A DNA stretch of 64,000 nucleotides from an uncultured bacterium (GTDB lineage Bacteria; Cyanobacteriota; Vampirovibrionia; Gastranaerophilales; Gastranaerophilaceae): positions 62,001 through 126,000 of the forward strand of contig CAROLD010000001.1 in the NCBI GenBank assembly GCA_949035555.1, in the 5' to 3' direction. The position numbers and the translations under genes are program-made. Positions 24,913 to 32,124 of the stretch are shown here, in pieces (position 1 is the stretch's first letter; each line of letters opens with the position of its first letter). The notes below the pieces were generated by a model. That model worked only from the letters and a program-made list of their open reading frames with translations. It had not been told where the DNA came from and made no database searches.

Positions 24913-26283
24913 ATGGCAGTTGAAAGACAAAGAGTACAAGAGCAGGATAAAACCCAAAGACGTTCAAACTTTGACCCTGTAGAAAGCAATTTGACAGCAG
25001 AGCAGGTAAAACTGGAAGCATCAAGATGCTTAAATTGTAAAAATCCGCGCTGTGTTCAAGGTTGTCCTGTTAATATTAAAATCCCTGAATTTATAAAAGC
25101 ATTAAAAGAAGATAATCTGGAAGAAGCAGGAAGAATTATCCGCGAAACAAGTATGCTTCCTTCAGTATGCGGAAGAGTTTGCCCGCAGGAAAGACAATGT
25201 GAAGGCAACTGCGTATTAGGTATAAAAGGCGAACCTGTTGCAATCGGAGCATTAGAAAGATATGTTGGAGATAACACCTGCGCAGATAACACTGAAATTA
25301 AACCATCCGGGAAAAAAGTAGCAGTTGTCGGTTCCGGATGTGCTGGTATTACCGCCGCAGCTGACCTCAGAAAAGCAGGTCACGAAGTCGTTGTATTCGA
25401 AGCTCTTCACAAACTCGGCGGAGTTTTACGCTACGGTATCCCGCCTTTCAGATTACCAAGAACAATTCTGGACAGAGAAATCAAAAACTTAAAAGAAATG
25501 GGGGTTGAATTCCATACTAACGTCATTGTCGGAAAATCAATCACACTTAAACAATTAAAAGAAGACGGCTTTGATGCAATATTTATATGCTCAGGCGCAG
25601 GACTTCCAAAAATGATGGGAATAAAAGGTGAAAACCTTAACGGAGTATTCTCCGCAAATGAATTTCTAACCCGTGTAAACCTTATGGGAGCAGGAAGAGG
25701 AGATTGCCCGACACCTTTAAAAATCGGCAAAAAAGCCGCAGTCATCGGCGGCGGCAATGTTGCGATGGATGCCGCACGCACAGCGGTTCGCGTAGGTTTT
25801 GAAGAAGTATCAATTTTATACCGCCGAACAGAAAAAGAATTACCGGCACGCCTGGAAGAAATTAGACACGCAAAAGAAGAAGGTGTTAAATTTAAGTTTC
25901 TTCACGCACCTGCCGAAATTTTAGAAAACGAAGGTTATGTTGCGGGTATGAAATTTGAACTTATGGAACTGGGCGAACCTGATGCTTCAGGCAGAAGAAG
26001 ACCTGTAGGCACTGGCGATTTTGTTTTAGAAGATGTCGATACAGTAATCGTTGCACTCGGTACAGGTCCAAACCCGATTATCCAAAAATCAGCAGAAGCA
26101 GAAGGATTAGAAATTATTACAGACCCGAAAGGCTATATTACAGTTGACGCAGAAACCCGTTCAACAAACCTTCCTTGCATATTTGCAGGCGGTGATGTTG
26201 CTCCGGTCGGGGCTTCAAACGCAATTAATGCAATGGGTGCAGGCAAAAAAGCAGCAAAAGCTATTAATGATATGCTGGGTTAG
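24913..26283 (+). CDS. NADPH-dependent glutamate synthase-type oxidoreductase (GltD/GltA family)
   Basis: Flavin and Fe-S electron-transfer subunit, 456 aa. N-terminal cysteine motifs CLNCKNPRCVQGCPVNI and CGRVCPQERQCEGNCVLG bind Fe-S clusters; FAD site VAVVGSGCAGITAA near 137; FRLPRTILDREI; NAD(P) site AAVIGGGNVAMDAARTAVR near 276; second FAD block IFAGGDVAPVGAS. The family includes the glutamate synthase small subunit, the stand-alone 'homotetrameric' form, and NfnB-type ferredoxin:NADP oxidoreductases. No large glutamate synthase subunit or NfnA-like partner is adjacent, so the stand-alone form is likeliest. AAGGG precedes the ATG. First gene of a three-gene operon. Confidence 0.9.
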   Translation: MAVERQRVQEQDKTQRRSNFDPVESNLTAEQVKLEASRCLNCKNPRCVQGCPVNIKIPEFIKALKEDNLEEAGRIIRETSMLPSVCGRVCPQERQCEGNCVLGIKGEPVAIGALERYVGDNTCADNTEIKPSGKKVAVVGSGCAGITAAADLRKAGHEVVVFEALHKLGGVLRYGIPPFRLPRTILDREIKNLKEMGVEFHTNVIVGKSITLKQLKEDGFDAIFICSGAGLPKMMGIKGENLNGVFSANEFLTRVNLMGAGRGDCPTPLKIGKKAAVIGGGNVAMDAARTAVRVGFEEVSILYRRTEKELPARLEEIRHAKEEGVKFKFLHAPAEILENEGYVAGMKFELMELGEPDASGRRRPVGTGDFVLEDVDTVIVALGTGPNPIIQKSAEAEGLEIITDPKGYITVDAETRSTNLPCIFAGGDVAPVGASNAINAMGAGKKAAKAINDMLG

Positions 26284-26291
26284 GAGCTTAT

Positions 26292-26681
26292 ATGCAGGAA
26301 GTTGAAAAAACAAGTATTTTGAAGATTGATTTTCCAATCGGAAAACTTAAGTTTTTTGTTAATTCGCTGATACTTTTGGCGATACAACTGCTTGCAATCG
26401 GAACCTACCTCGGGTTTTACTTTTATTTTAAAAGCCCGACTGCATTTATTGTTTTATTACTAGTATTTGGAGTGTTGTTCTTTATTCCTCTTGTTTATCT
26501 TAATTTTGTAAATTACGCAAAACGGCTGTGGGATATAACAGGAGAACGTAAAGCTTCAATTCTGACAACATCTGCCATATTTATATTGTCATTCATCATA
26601 ATATTTTTGCCATTGTCTTTCATATTTTTGCTTGGCATATATTTTGCAATGATTTTCACCCCCGGCAAGCTGGTAAAATAA
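26292..26681 (+). CDS. DUF805-like membrane protein
   Basis: A 129-residue protein with four hydrophobic segments and the DUF805-like junction VNYAKRLWDITGERKAS between segments 2 and 3. AGGAG lies before the ATG. It follows the oxidoreductase by 8 nt and directly abuts the next gene (TAA then ATG). Function unknown. Confidence 0.65.
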   Translation: MQEVEKTSILKIDFPIGKLKFFVNSLILLAIQLLAIGTYLGFYFYFKSPTAFIVLLLVFGVLFFIPLVYLNFVNYAKRLWDITGERKASILTTSAIFILSFIIIFLPLSFIFLLGIYFAMIFTPGKLVK

Positions 26682-27515
26682 ATGAAAAAATTTTTGTCAT
26701 TACTACTTGGAATAATTATTTCTATTATGCCAGTACTGGCACTGGATTTTGACGTATCAGTTGACGAAGAAATAAGAAAAAAATATGATGCGGATAAGCT
26801 GAAATACGATACACCTGCGACCTTGCCAAAAGTAAATTCAACATACACTCCGCCAACTCAAAACGCATCCGTACCCAAAACAACCCCAATATATACAGAA
26901 ACAGCACCAAAAATCACCAAAGCAAACTTAAAAGACGCAATCAAAATCCCTGCGGGTACAAAATTTCAGGTGCGCTCTAATCTGACAATTTCTGATTGGA
27001 TGCAAACCGGCTCAGCCGTGTCATTCACTACAACTGCGCCGGTCTACAAAAGATACATTACAATACCTTCAGGAACAAAAATTTACGGACGAATAGAAGA
27101 TGTTCACCGCCCGCAGAAAACAGGCAACGGCGGACTTGTGGTTATCAGAATTACAAGCATAATTTATAATGGCAAGAATTACGCAATGAACGGTAAAGTT
27201 ACAAAAGCAAACTCTAAAAAAATATTCTTAAACAACATCAAAGGTAAGCGCCAATACTGGGCAAACGTAGGAAAACAAATTGATAAAGGCGAAGCTTTTT
27301 ACAAAAAAACACGCCGTACCTCAAACAAGCTTGCAGACAATCCTATAGGGCTTATAATTTCGCCAATACCGACAATAGTAGGACTTGCAGGCTACACAGC
27401 GGCAACAGTATTATCACCGCTAACGGCAATTACCTCAACAGGCGGAAGTCTCTCAATACCATCAGGCAGTACGTTTGAATTAAAGCTTCTCGACGACGCC
27501 TATGTGGCTCTGTAA
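26682..27515 (+). CDS. Secreted protein with the SLH-associated C-terminal domain
   Basis: A 277-residue exported protein. Signal peptide FLSLLLGIIISIMPVLAL, then a Pro/Thr-rich linker (about 45-85), then two 'IP-[SA]-G-[ST]' strands: IKIPAGTKFQVRS and ITIPSGTKIYGRIEDVHRP, a hydrophobic Gly/Pro region (IGLIISPIPTIVGLAGYT, about 225-242) and the closing LSIPSGSTFELKLLDDAYVAL-like strand. The same arrangement forms the C-terminal part of the SLH proteins at 7717 and 28857, here without SLH repeats. The strands resemble those of TrbI/VirB10-type beta-barrels. Function unknown; an envelope role is inferred. Confidence 0.72.
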   Translation: MKKFLSLLLGIIISIMPVLALDFDVSVDEEIRKKYDADKLKYDTPATLPKVNSTYTPPTQNASVPKTTPIYTETAPKITKANLKDAIKIPAGTKFQVRSNLTISDWMQTGSAVSFTTTAPVYKRYITIPSGTKIYGRIEDVHRPQKTGNGGLVVIRITSIIYNGKNYAMNGKVTKANSKKIFLNNIKGKRQYWANVGKQIDKGEAFYKKTRRTSNKLADNPIGLIISPIPTIVGLAGYTAATVLSPLTAITSTGGSLSIPSGSTFELKLLDDAYVAL

Positions 27516-27538
27516 GGGGTAAAGGGGTAAATAAAATT

Positions 27539-27772
27539 TTATTTTAATACATCTTTCTTACCGAATTCAAAATATGTAGAAAGATTATTAATTTTCTTCT
27601 TGGCGCTATTAACAGCCTTAGATAATATTACAAGCATTTTTGCACTATCTGCAGGTTCGGAATTACTATTATAAACAATCATATTTTCTAAAAGCCGTGA
27701 GAAAAATTCAATCTCACTAATATCTTCTCCAAGTTGTTTAACATACTCATTTAGCTTAATGTCATTTTGCAT
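27539..27772 (-). CDS. Small protein (77 aa) beside the XRE pair
   Basis: A helical acidic protein (MQNDIKLNEYVKQLGEDISE at the start). I start at the ATG at 27770-27772 with GAGG 5 nt upstream, rather than a GTG six bases earlier. The TTCA-N6-TGAA palindrome at 27787-27800 lies just upstream, so one of the XRE proteins may control it. No domain recognised; a partner of the regulator is possible. Confidence 0.6.
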   Translation of the reverse strand: MQNDIKLNEYVKQLGEDISEIEFFSRLLENMIVYNSNSEPADSAKMLVILSKAVNSAKKKINNLSTYFEFGKKDVLK

Positions 27773-27785
27773 AATCACCTCACAA

Positions 27786-27801
27786 GTTCACATTTGTGAA
27801 C
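27786..27801. promoter_or_regulatory. Operator-like palindrome 1 (TTCA-N6-TGAA)
   Basis: GTTCACATTTGTGAAC is a perfect inverted repeat between the divergent 77-aa gene and the XRE pseudogene. Confidence 0.6.
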
Positions 27802-27836
27802 TGTTATACACAAAAATTAGGCTATTATCAAAAAAG

Positions 27837-27850
27837 TTCACACATATGAA
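27837..27850 (+). promoter_or_regulatory. Operator-like palindrome 2 (TTCA-N6-TGAA)
   Basis: TTCACACATATGAA ends 9 nt before the ATG of the XRE pseudogene, where a bound repressor would block transcription or translation. Confidence 0.55.
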
Positions 27851-27859
27851 GTTATATTA

Positions 27860-28104
27860 ATGACAAATAAAGATTTTAACAAAATAATAGCCCAAAGAAT
27901 CATTTCATTGAGAAAACAATATAAACTAAAAATGGAACAACTAGCATACCAAAGTGGAATCTCAAAAGGGGGCTAAGTGAAATTGAACGTGGAATTAAAG
28001 CTCCTCGAACATTAACTTTAGCGAAAATTTGCTCTGGATTTGGAATATCACTAGATGAATTTTTTAACTTTTCAGAAATCAAAAACTTCATAAATAAGCT
28101 ATAA
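27860..28104 (+). pseudogene. XRE-family regulator disrupted by a 1-nt deletion
   Basis: A close paralog of the intact XRE gene at 28188. ATG at 27860 begins MTNKDFNKIIAQRIISLRKQ and reads through the first HTH helices to SGISKGG, then hits TAA at 27974. The intact copy reads GGC-TTA-AGT there; this one reads GGC-TAA-GT, so one T is missing. Restoring it gives SEIERGIKAPRTLTLAKICSG and a frame ending at 28104, about 81 residues, like the paralog. The downstream half still has a clean open frame, so the lesion is recent or a sequencing error. Flanked by TTCA-N6-TGAA palindromes. Confidence 0.85.
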
Positions 28105-28111
28105 GAACAAG

Positions 28112-28125
28112 TTCATTAGTATGAA
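28112..28125. promoter_or_regulatory. Operator-like palindrome 3 (TTCA-N6-TGAA)
   Basis: TTCATTAGTATGAA (within GTTCATTAGTATGAAC) lies just after the XRE pseudogene and upstream of the intact XRE gene. Confidence 0.55.
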
Positions 28126-28162
28126 CTATTTAAGTGTAAATATGCGTTAACATCAAAAAGAA

Positions 28163-28176
28163 TTCACATGTATGAA
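28163..28176 (+). promoter_or_regulatory. Operator-like palindrome 4 (TTCA-N6-TGAA)
   Basis: TTCACATGTATGAA ends 11 nt before the ATG of the intact XRE gene, the same relation as palindrome 2 has to the disrupted copy. Confidence 0.55.
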
Positions 28177-28187
28177 GTAACATAAAA

Positions 28188-28433
28188 ATGACAAACAAAG
28201 ATTTTAATACAATATTATGCAACAGAATTGCTCAATTAAGAAAGCAACATAAACTTACACTTGAACAACTAGCATATCAAAGTGATATTTCTAAAGGTGG
28301 CTTAAGTGAAATTGAGAGATGCAAAAAAGAACCTCGGGCTTTCACAATTAATAAAATTTGTTCAGGATTAGGAATAAAAATGAAAGAATTCTTTGATTTT
28401 CCTGAACTTGATGAATTTACTAATAGATTATAA
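28188..28433 (+). CDS. XRE-family transcriptional regulator
   Basis: An 81-residue single-domain HTH protein (cI/Cro type). The HTH spans LRKQHKLTLEQLAYQSD and ISKGGLSEIERCKKEPRAFT, with recognition-helix residues around KGGLSEIE; the C-terminus is IKMKEFFDFPELDEF. It lacks a dimerisation or peptidase domain. No clear Shine-Dalgarno is present; a TTCA-N6-TGAA palindrome just upstream suggests autoregulation. It is the second copy of a tandem pair with a disrupted first copy. Confidence 0.87.
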   Translation: MTNKDFNTILCNRIAQLRKQHKLTLEQLAYQSDISKGGLSEIERCKKEPRAFTINKICSGLGIKMKEFFDFPELDEFTNRL

Positions 28434-28468
28434 CAACCTCTACCCCTTTCTTGAGAAGAGGAACAATT

Positions 28469-28618
28469 CTAACGTGCTTCTTCCGTCACGTAAACTTCTG
28501 CTAATTTGCCACCCGACTTATCATTCTTAAAACGAATTTCATAAACAGGCGGTTCTTTCGGTTTGAACTCATCTTTCTGATAACCGTACAAAAATTTCAT
28601 AAACTCTTTACTATACAT
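28469..28618 (-). CDS. Small basic ORF (49 aa)
   Basis: On the minus strand ATG (28616-28618) opens 49 codons with AGGTG about 7 nt upstream. The peptide begins MYSKEFMKFLYGYQKDEFKP and ends AEVYVTEEAR, with a beta-strand-like middle (VYEIRFKND). No family known to me. A degenerate TTCACACATATATA (28643-28656) lies just upstream and resembles operator 2, so it may belong to the XRE regulon. Confidence 0.55.
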   Translation of the reverse strand: MYSKEFMKFLYGYQKDEFKPKEPPVYEIRFKNDKSGGKLAEVYVTEEAR

Positions 28619-28670
28619 ACTAAACACCTGCCTAATTTAAAACTTCACACATATATAATAAAACATATTT

Positions 28671-28686
28671 TAGCAAAATATTGCTA
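28671..28686. repeat. Small inverted repeat upstream of the SLH gene
   Basis: TAGCAA-AATA-TTGCTA is a perfect 6-bp inverted repeat in the gap between the 49-aa gene and the SLH gene. It could be an operator; it is too weak to call a terminator. Confidence 0.3.
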
Positions 28687-28812
28687 GTTGTACACAAATT
28701 GTTACAAACTTAGCAGTTTTAATATTATCCGGTTGAATAAGTAATTCTGCTAATGTTTTCAATTATCTGAAAAGTACATAATCTGGTATAAGTTTGTTTT
28801 TTAAATAAAACT

Positions 28813-28831
28813 TTTGTTTATTTTAAACAAA
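28813..28831 (+). promoter_or_regulatory. Stem-loop in the SLH gene leader
   Basis: TTTGTTTA-TTT-TAAACAAA is a perfect 8-bp inverted repeat 25 nt before the SLH start, downstream of a -10-like TATAAG. AAGGAGG follows 8 nt before the ATG. A stem at the 5' end could stabilise an abundant mRNA. Confidence 0.4.
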
Positions 28832-28856
28832 ACTCACACTAAACAAGGAGGTAAAA

Positions 28857-30875
28857 ATGTCAATTAAAAAACTAACTGTGGCAGCTGCGATTGCCGTTGG
28901 AATAGCAACGTGTTCCTTGACTCCAGTAATGGCAGCATGCCCGTGCAATACGAAAGCACCAGCAGAAGCTCTTCCTGTAGTAACAGGTCCTGCATGTCCG
29001 GTTGAAGCACCGCAAACTTGCACAAAATGTAAGAAAAAAGCTCCGGATTGCGGATGCAAAAAGAAAAGTCCTTGCCCTGTAGTGCAAGAACCATGTCCTG
29101 TAAAAAAAGATTGCGGATGTCCTGATGAAATTAGCTGTGACAAACCTGCTGTTCCGTCAACTGCACTTTGTCCTCAAACAGGAAAACCTGATAGTGCAGA
29201 AATGAAACAAGTTTACGGGTACCCACAGGCTATTTACGGTTCAAACAACTACGTAGGTGAACCTGCAAACTCTATCTTTTCAACAGAAACAGCAATGAAA
29301 GGCTGTCCTGCAAGCAGAATGTCCTCAAGCATTACAGGTGCAACTGTTGCCACTGATGGCCAAATTACAGGTGCCGCTACTCAAATGCCTTGCTTAAACG
29401 AATGCCCTAACAAATACAATGGTATTCCTATCGACAGAAACGATTGCAGAATGGATGGCAACTCTTGCCCTATCGATATCCAAACTCAAAATTCTATAAA
29501 TGCGGTTAAGAAAACTCTTGTTCCGTACGAAATTCCTCAGCAAATTCAAAATATCACAGGTGCAGCAGCTCCATTTGGCGGTTGTCAGTTCCCTGACGTT
29601 CCAAACAGCCACTGGGCAGCATGTGATATCGATAAATTAGCTATTAACGATGTTGTAGTGGGTTATCCTGACGGTTTATTCAAACCTAACAGAAACATTT
29701 CCCGTGCAGAATTTGCTACAATGCTTGTTAAAGGTTTCAACTTGAATTGTGACTTAGACAAACAAACTATGTTCACTGACGTTCCAAGAAGCAACTGGGC
29801 TAATGCCGCAATTGCAAAAGCTGTTGATGAAGACCTGTTAAACGGCTATCCGAACAAAACTTTCAGACCTCAAGCGCCTGTAACACGTGTTGAAGCTTTA
29901 ACTTCAATCGCGAAAGGTATGACTTGCGACATCGACAAATGCAAAGCTGACGAAATCTTAAGCAGATACTCTGACGGTAACAAAGTTCCTGACTGGGCTA
30001 GAATACCTGTTGCTAAATCATTAGAAAACGGTGCATTAAAAGATTCACCTACTCCTAACATGATTATGCCTAACAAAGATGCATCTCGTGCTGATATCGC
30101 ATCTATGATGCAAACTGTACGTGTAGCTTTAGGTTATGACTCTAACCCGCAAACTGCAAACAATATTTGCCCTGCATGTCCTGTAGAGAAAAACGCGTTG
30201 GTTGAACACGAAGAAATCGTAAAAATTCCTACATTGAAATTGTCAATGATAGACCAACTGACAGCAAAATCTTCTCACGTAGGTCAATACTTCAGAGCTA
30301 ATACACTTGAAGACGTTACTATTAACGGTGTAACTTACCCTTGCGGTTCAACAGTTACAGGTCAGGTTGTTGAAGTTATAAGACCTTCAGGATGTGAAAA
30401 GGGCGCTTTAAAACTTGCGTTCACAGATATCAAAAATGGCGACTGCAAAACAAAATTACCTAAACAAATCCTACAAGCTCAGGTTAACAAATCTAAAAAC
30501 GTAAACCCTGTAGCAAGACTTGTTGAATTACCATTCACATGGGCAGGTTCACTTGTAGGTGTTGTTGGTAGAACTGCAGGTGGTATCTTAACTAATGTTG
30601 GTAACGCTGTAGAAAATGTCTCTAACGATGCAGGTTACATGTTAGGACACGCTTTCCAAGGTCAGTTCGGTGCAGCTGCAAGAAACTTGGGCGACGGTTT
30701 ATATCAAACTGTTAAAGCTCCAATTGACGTAACAAGAACAGCATTATCAGGTACTATGGGCTTGTTCCAAACTACCGGTGATGAATTTGCTTACCTTGTT
30801 GACCCTCGCGGATACAAAATATCTGCGGTTAATCCAAGAGAACACATTACTATCGCTTTCGGTTGTAATGAATAA
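28857..30875 (+). CDS. Large SLH-domain surface protein with Cys-rich N-terminus
   Basis: A 672-residue envelope protein. Signal peptide (ending VMA near residue 24), then a Cys/Lys/Pro-rich segment (27-95) with ACPCNTK, CTKCKKKAPDCGCKKK, SPCPV and DCGCPDEISC, then a linker with more CP pairs (about 95-235). Three SLH repeats follow (about 240-420): VVGYPDGLFKPNRNISRAEF, NGYPNKTFRPQAPVTRVEAL and MPNKDASRADIASMM. The C-terminal domain (450-672) has LTAKSSHVGQYFRANTL, YPCGSTVTGQVVEVIRP and Gly-rich amphipathic stretches, related to those at 7717 and 26682. AAGGAGG is a strong ribosome-binding site. Roughly thirty cysteines in an exported protein is unusual and suggests disulfide or metal chemistry at the surface. 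Confidence 0.9.
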   Translation: MSIKKLTVAAAIAVGIATCSLTPVMAACPCNTKAPAEALPVVTGPACPVEAPQTCTKCKKKAPDCGCKKKSPCPVVQEPCPVKKDCGCPDEISCDKPAVPSTALCPQTGKPDSAEMKQVYGYPQAIYGSNNYVGEPANSIFSTETAMKGCPASRMSSSITGATVATDGQITGAATQMPCLNECPNKYNGIPIDRNDCRMDGNSCPIDIQTQNSINAVKKTLVPYEIPQQIQNITGAAAPFGGCQFPDVPNSHWAACDIDKLAINDVVVGYPDGLFKPNRNISRAEFATMLVKGFNLNCDLDKQTMFTDVPRSNWANAAIAKAVDEDLLNGYPNKTFRPQAPVTRVEALTSIAKGMTCDIDKCKADEILSRYSDGNKVPDWARIPVAKSLENGALKDSPTPNMIMPNKDASRADIASMMQTVRVALGYDSNPQTANNICPACPVEKNALVEHEEIVKIPTLKLSMIDQLTAKSSHVGQYFRANTLEDVTINGVTYPCGSTVTGQVVEVIRPSGCEKGALKLAFTDIKNGDCKTKLPKQILQAQVNKSKNVNPVARLVELPFTWAGSLVGVVGRTAGGILTNVGNAVENVSNDAGYMLGHAFQGQFGAAARNLGDGLYQTVKAPIDVTRTALSGTMGLFQTTGDEFAYLVDPRGYKISAVNPREHITIAFGCNE

Positions 30876-30902
30876 GTTATAGTTGATATTCATCACCTGA
30901 TA

Positions 30903-30937
30903 GAGGACCCCGAGCAGATTTCGGGGTTCTCTTTTTT
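30903..30937 (+). terminator. Terminator of the SLH gene
   Basis: GAGGACCCCGA and TCGGGGTTCTC form an 11-bp stem (one G-T pair) around a 7-nt loop, followed by TTTTTTA, 27 nt after the stop codon. Confidence 0.93.
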
Positions 30938-30992
30938 ATCACTCTGTGGCTGGCTGTCAAAAAAATTAAAAACCTGGTTGCTTTGACGGTTC

Positions 30993-32063
30993 TTATTTAA
31001 CAACTTTATTTAATCCGTGAGGTTTATCAACATTTCGATGAAGCTTTAATGCTATTTCAAGTGCAATTAACTGAATTATTACGGCAATACAAAAAGTTTT
31101 TATAATAGGGTTTTCACAATCTATATTGATATTATATGTTGATTTTACTTGATTCGTACGATTGCCTATTACTGCAATAGGAGGGTTATAACTTTCTTTT
31201 ATTTTGTTTAAATTTTTGATTGCGGTATAGGTTAAGTTATCATTTAAAATATAAACTAGGACAGAACGATTGTTATTTAAAATGGCAACATGACCATGCA
31301 TAAATTCGCCTAAAATTGAAGAAATTACATTAATATATGATGTTTCTTTAATTTTAAGAGAAGCTTCTTTGGCAAGTGCATAAGAAGAACCGTCTGCTGT
31401 TATAACAATATTCTTGTATTTTGATAAAAACTTTGCAAGTTGTTTGATTTTTGGCTGTAAGGCATATGCTTTTTCAATATAATCGGGAATAGTTTTTAAA
31501 TCCTGAGTATAATCATAAATATCAATACCCTTATCTTGTGCAAATTTTAAGGCAAGAAGGGTTGTGCATAAAAGCTGAGAAGTGAAGGATTTTGTCGCAG
31601 CAATACTTTTTTCTTCTCCTGCTTTGCAAGCAATTTTATAGTCTGCGGCATTCCAGATTGTAGAATTTTCTTTATTTGTAATACAAAGAGTTTTTACACC
31701 AAACTCCCGAGCTTTTGACAGAGCGCTGTTAGTGTCTGTTGTTTCGCCAGACTGAGTTATGAAAATGTATAAAACATCTTCATCATGAGCTATAGTAGCT
31801 TCCAGTAAAAACTCACTTGAATATACCGCATGAGCTTCTATTTTCGAAATAGAGCTAAAAAGTTCTGCTGCATATCGTGCACAATGATATGATGAGCCGC
31901 TTGCTACTAAGATTATTCGATTTATTCCCGACGGAATATTTATACTTATTTCCGAATTATCACTAATATATGATTCTAAGATATTCTTTGTGATTTGTGC
32001 CTGTTCAAGGATTTCTGTTTCCATGCAGGATTTTTTTCTTTTGGTAAATAAATCAAATATCAT
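30993..32063 (-). CDS. Double-SIS-domain protein (GlmS isomerase-like, no glutaminase)
   Basis: A 356-residue protein related to the isomerase half of glucosamine-6-phosphate synthase. It starts near ETEILEQAQITKNIL, as GlmS does after its glutaminase domain. SIS 1 has LVASGSSYHCARYAAELF and FITQSGETTDT near residue 105; EKSIAATKSFTSQL near 150 matches the GlmS EIGVASTKAFT-type block; SIS 2 starts VITADGSSYALAKEASLKIKE-like, with EFMHGHVAIL. The end KPHGLNKVVK matches the GlmS 'D-x-P-R-N-L-A-K-S-V-T' tail. No Cys-amidotransferase domain is present, so it is more likely an AgaS- or FrlB-type sugar-phosphate isomerase or deaminase. AAGGGAA precedes the ATG. Confidence 0.82.
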   Translation of the reverse strand: MIFDLFTKRKKSCMETEILEQAQITKNILESYISDNSEISINIPSGINRIILVASGSSYHCARYAAELFSSISKIEAHAVYSSEFLLEATIAHDEDVLYIFITQSGETTDTNSALSKAREFGVKTLCITNKENSTIWNAADYKIACKAGEEKSIAATKSFTSQLLCTTLLALKFAQDKGIDIYDYTQDLKTIPDYIEKAYALQPKIKQLAKFLSKYKNIVITADGSSYALAKEASLKIKETSYINVISSILGEFMHGHVAILNNNRSVLVYILNDNLTYTAIKNLNKIKESYNPPIAVIGNRTNQVKSTYNINIDCENPIIKTFCIAVIIQLIALEIALKLHRNVDKPHGLNKVVK

Positions 32064-32081
32064 AACATTCCCTTCTATAAT

Positions 32082-32114
32082 AAAAAGGTTACAGGTTAAT
32101 CCTGCAACCTTTTT
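32082..32114 (-). terminator. Terminator of gatB
   Basis: AAAAAGGTT-A-CAGG pairs with CCTG-C-AACCTTTTT around a TTAAT loop, 10 nt past the gatB stop on the minus strand. It separates gatB from the SIS gene. Confidence 0.85.
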
Positions 32115-32124
32115 GTCAATTCAA

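Noticed and set aside
28823..29143. Minus-strand frames across the start of the SLH gene
   Set aside because: They are antisense to a signal peptide and Cys-rich segment with a strong AAGGAGG start; no independent support.
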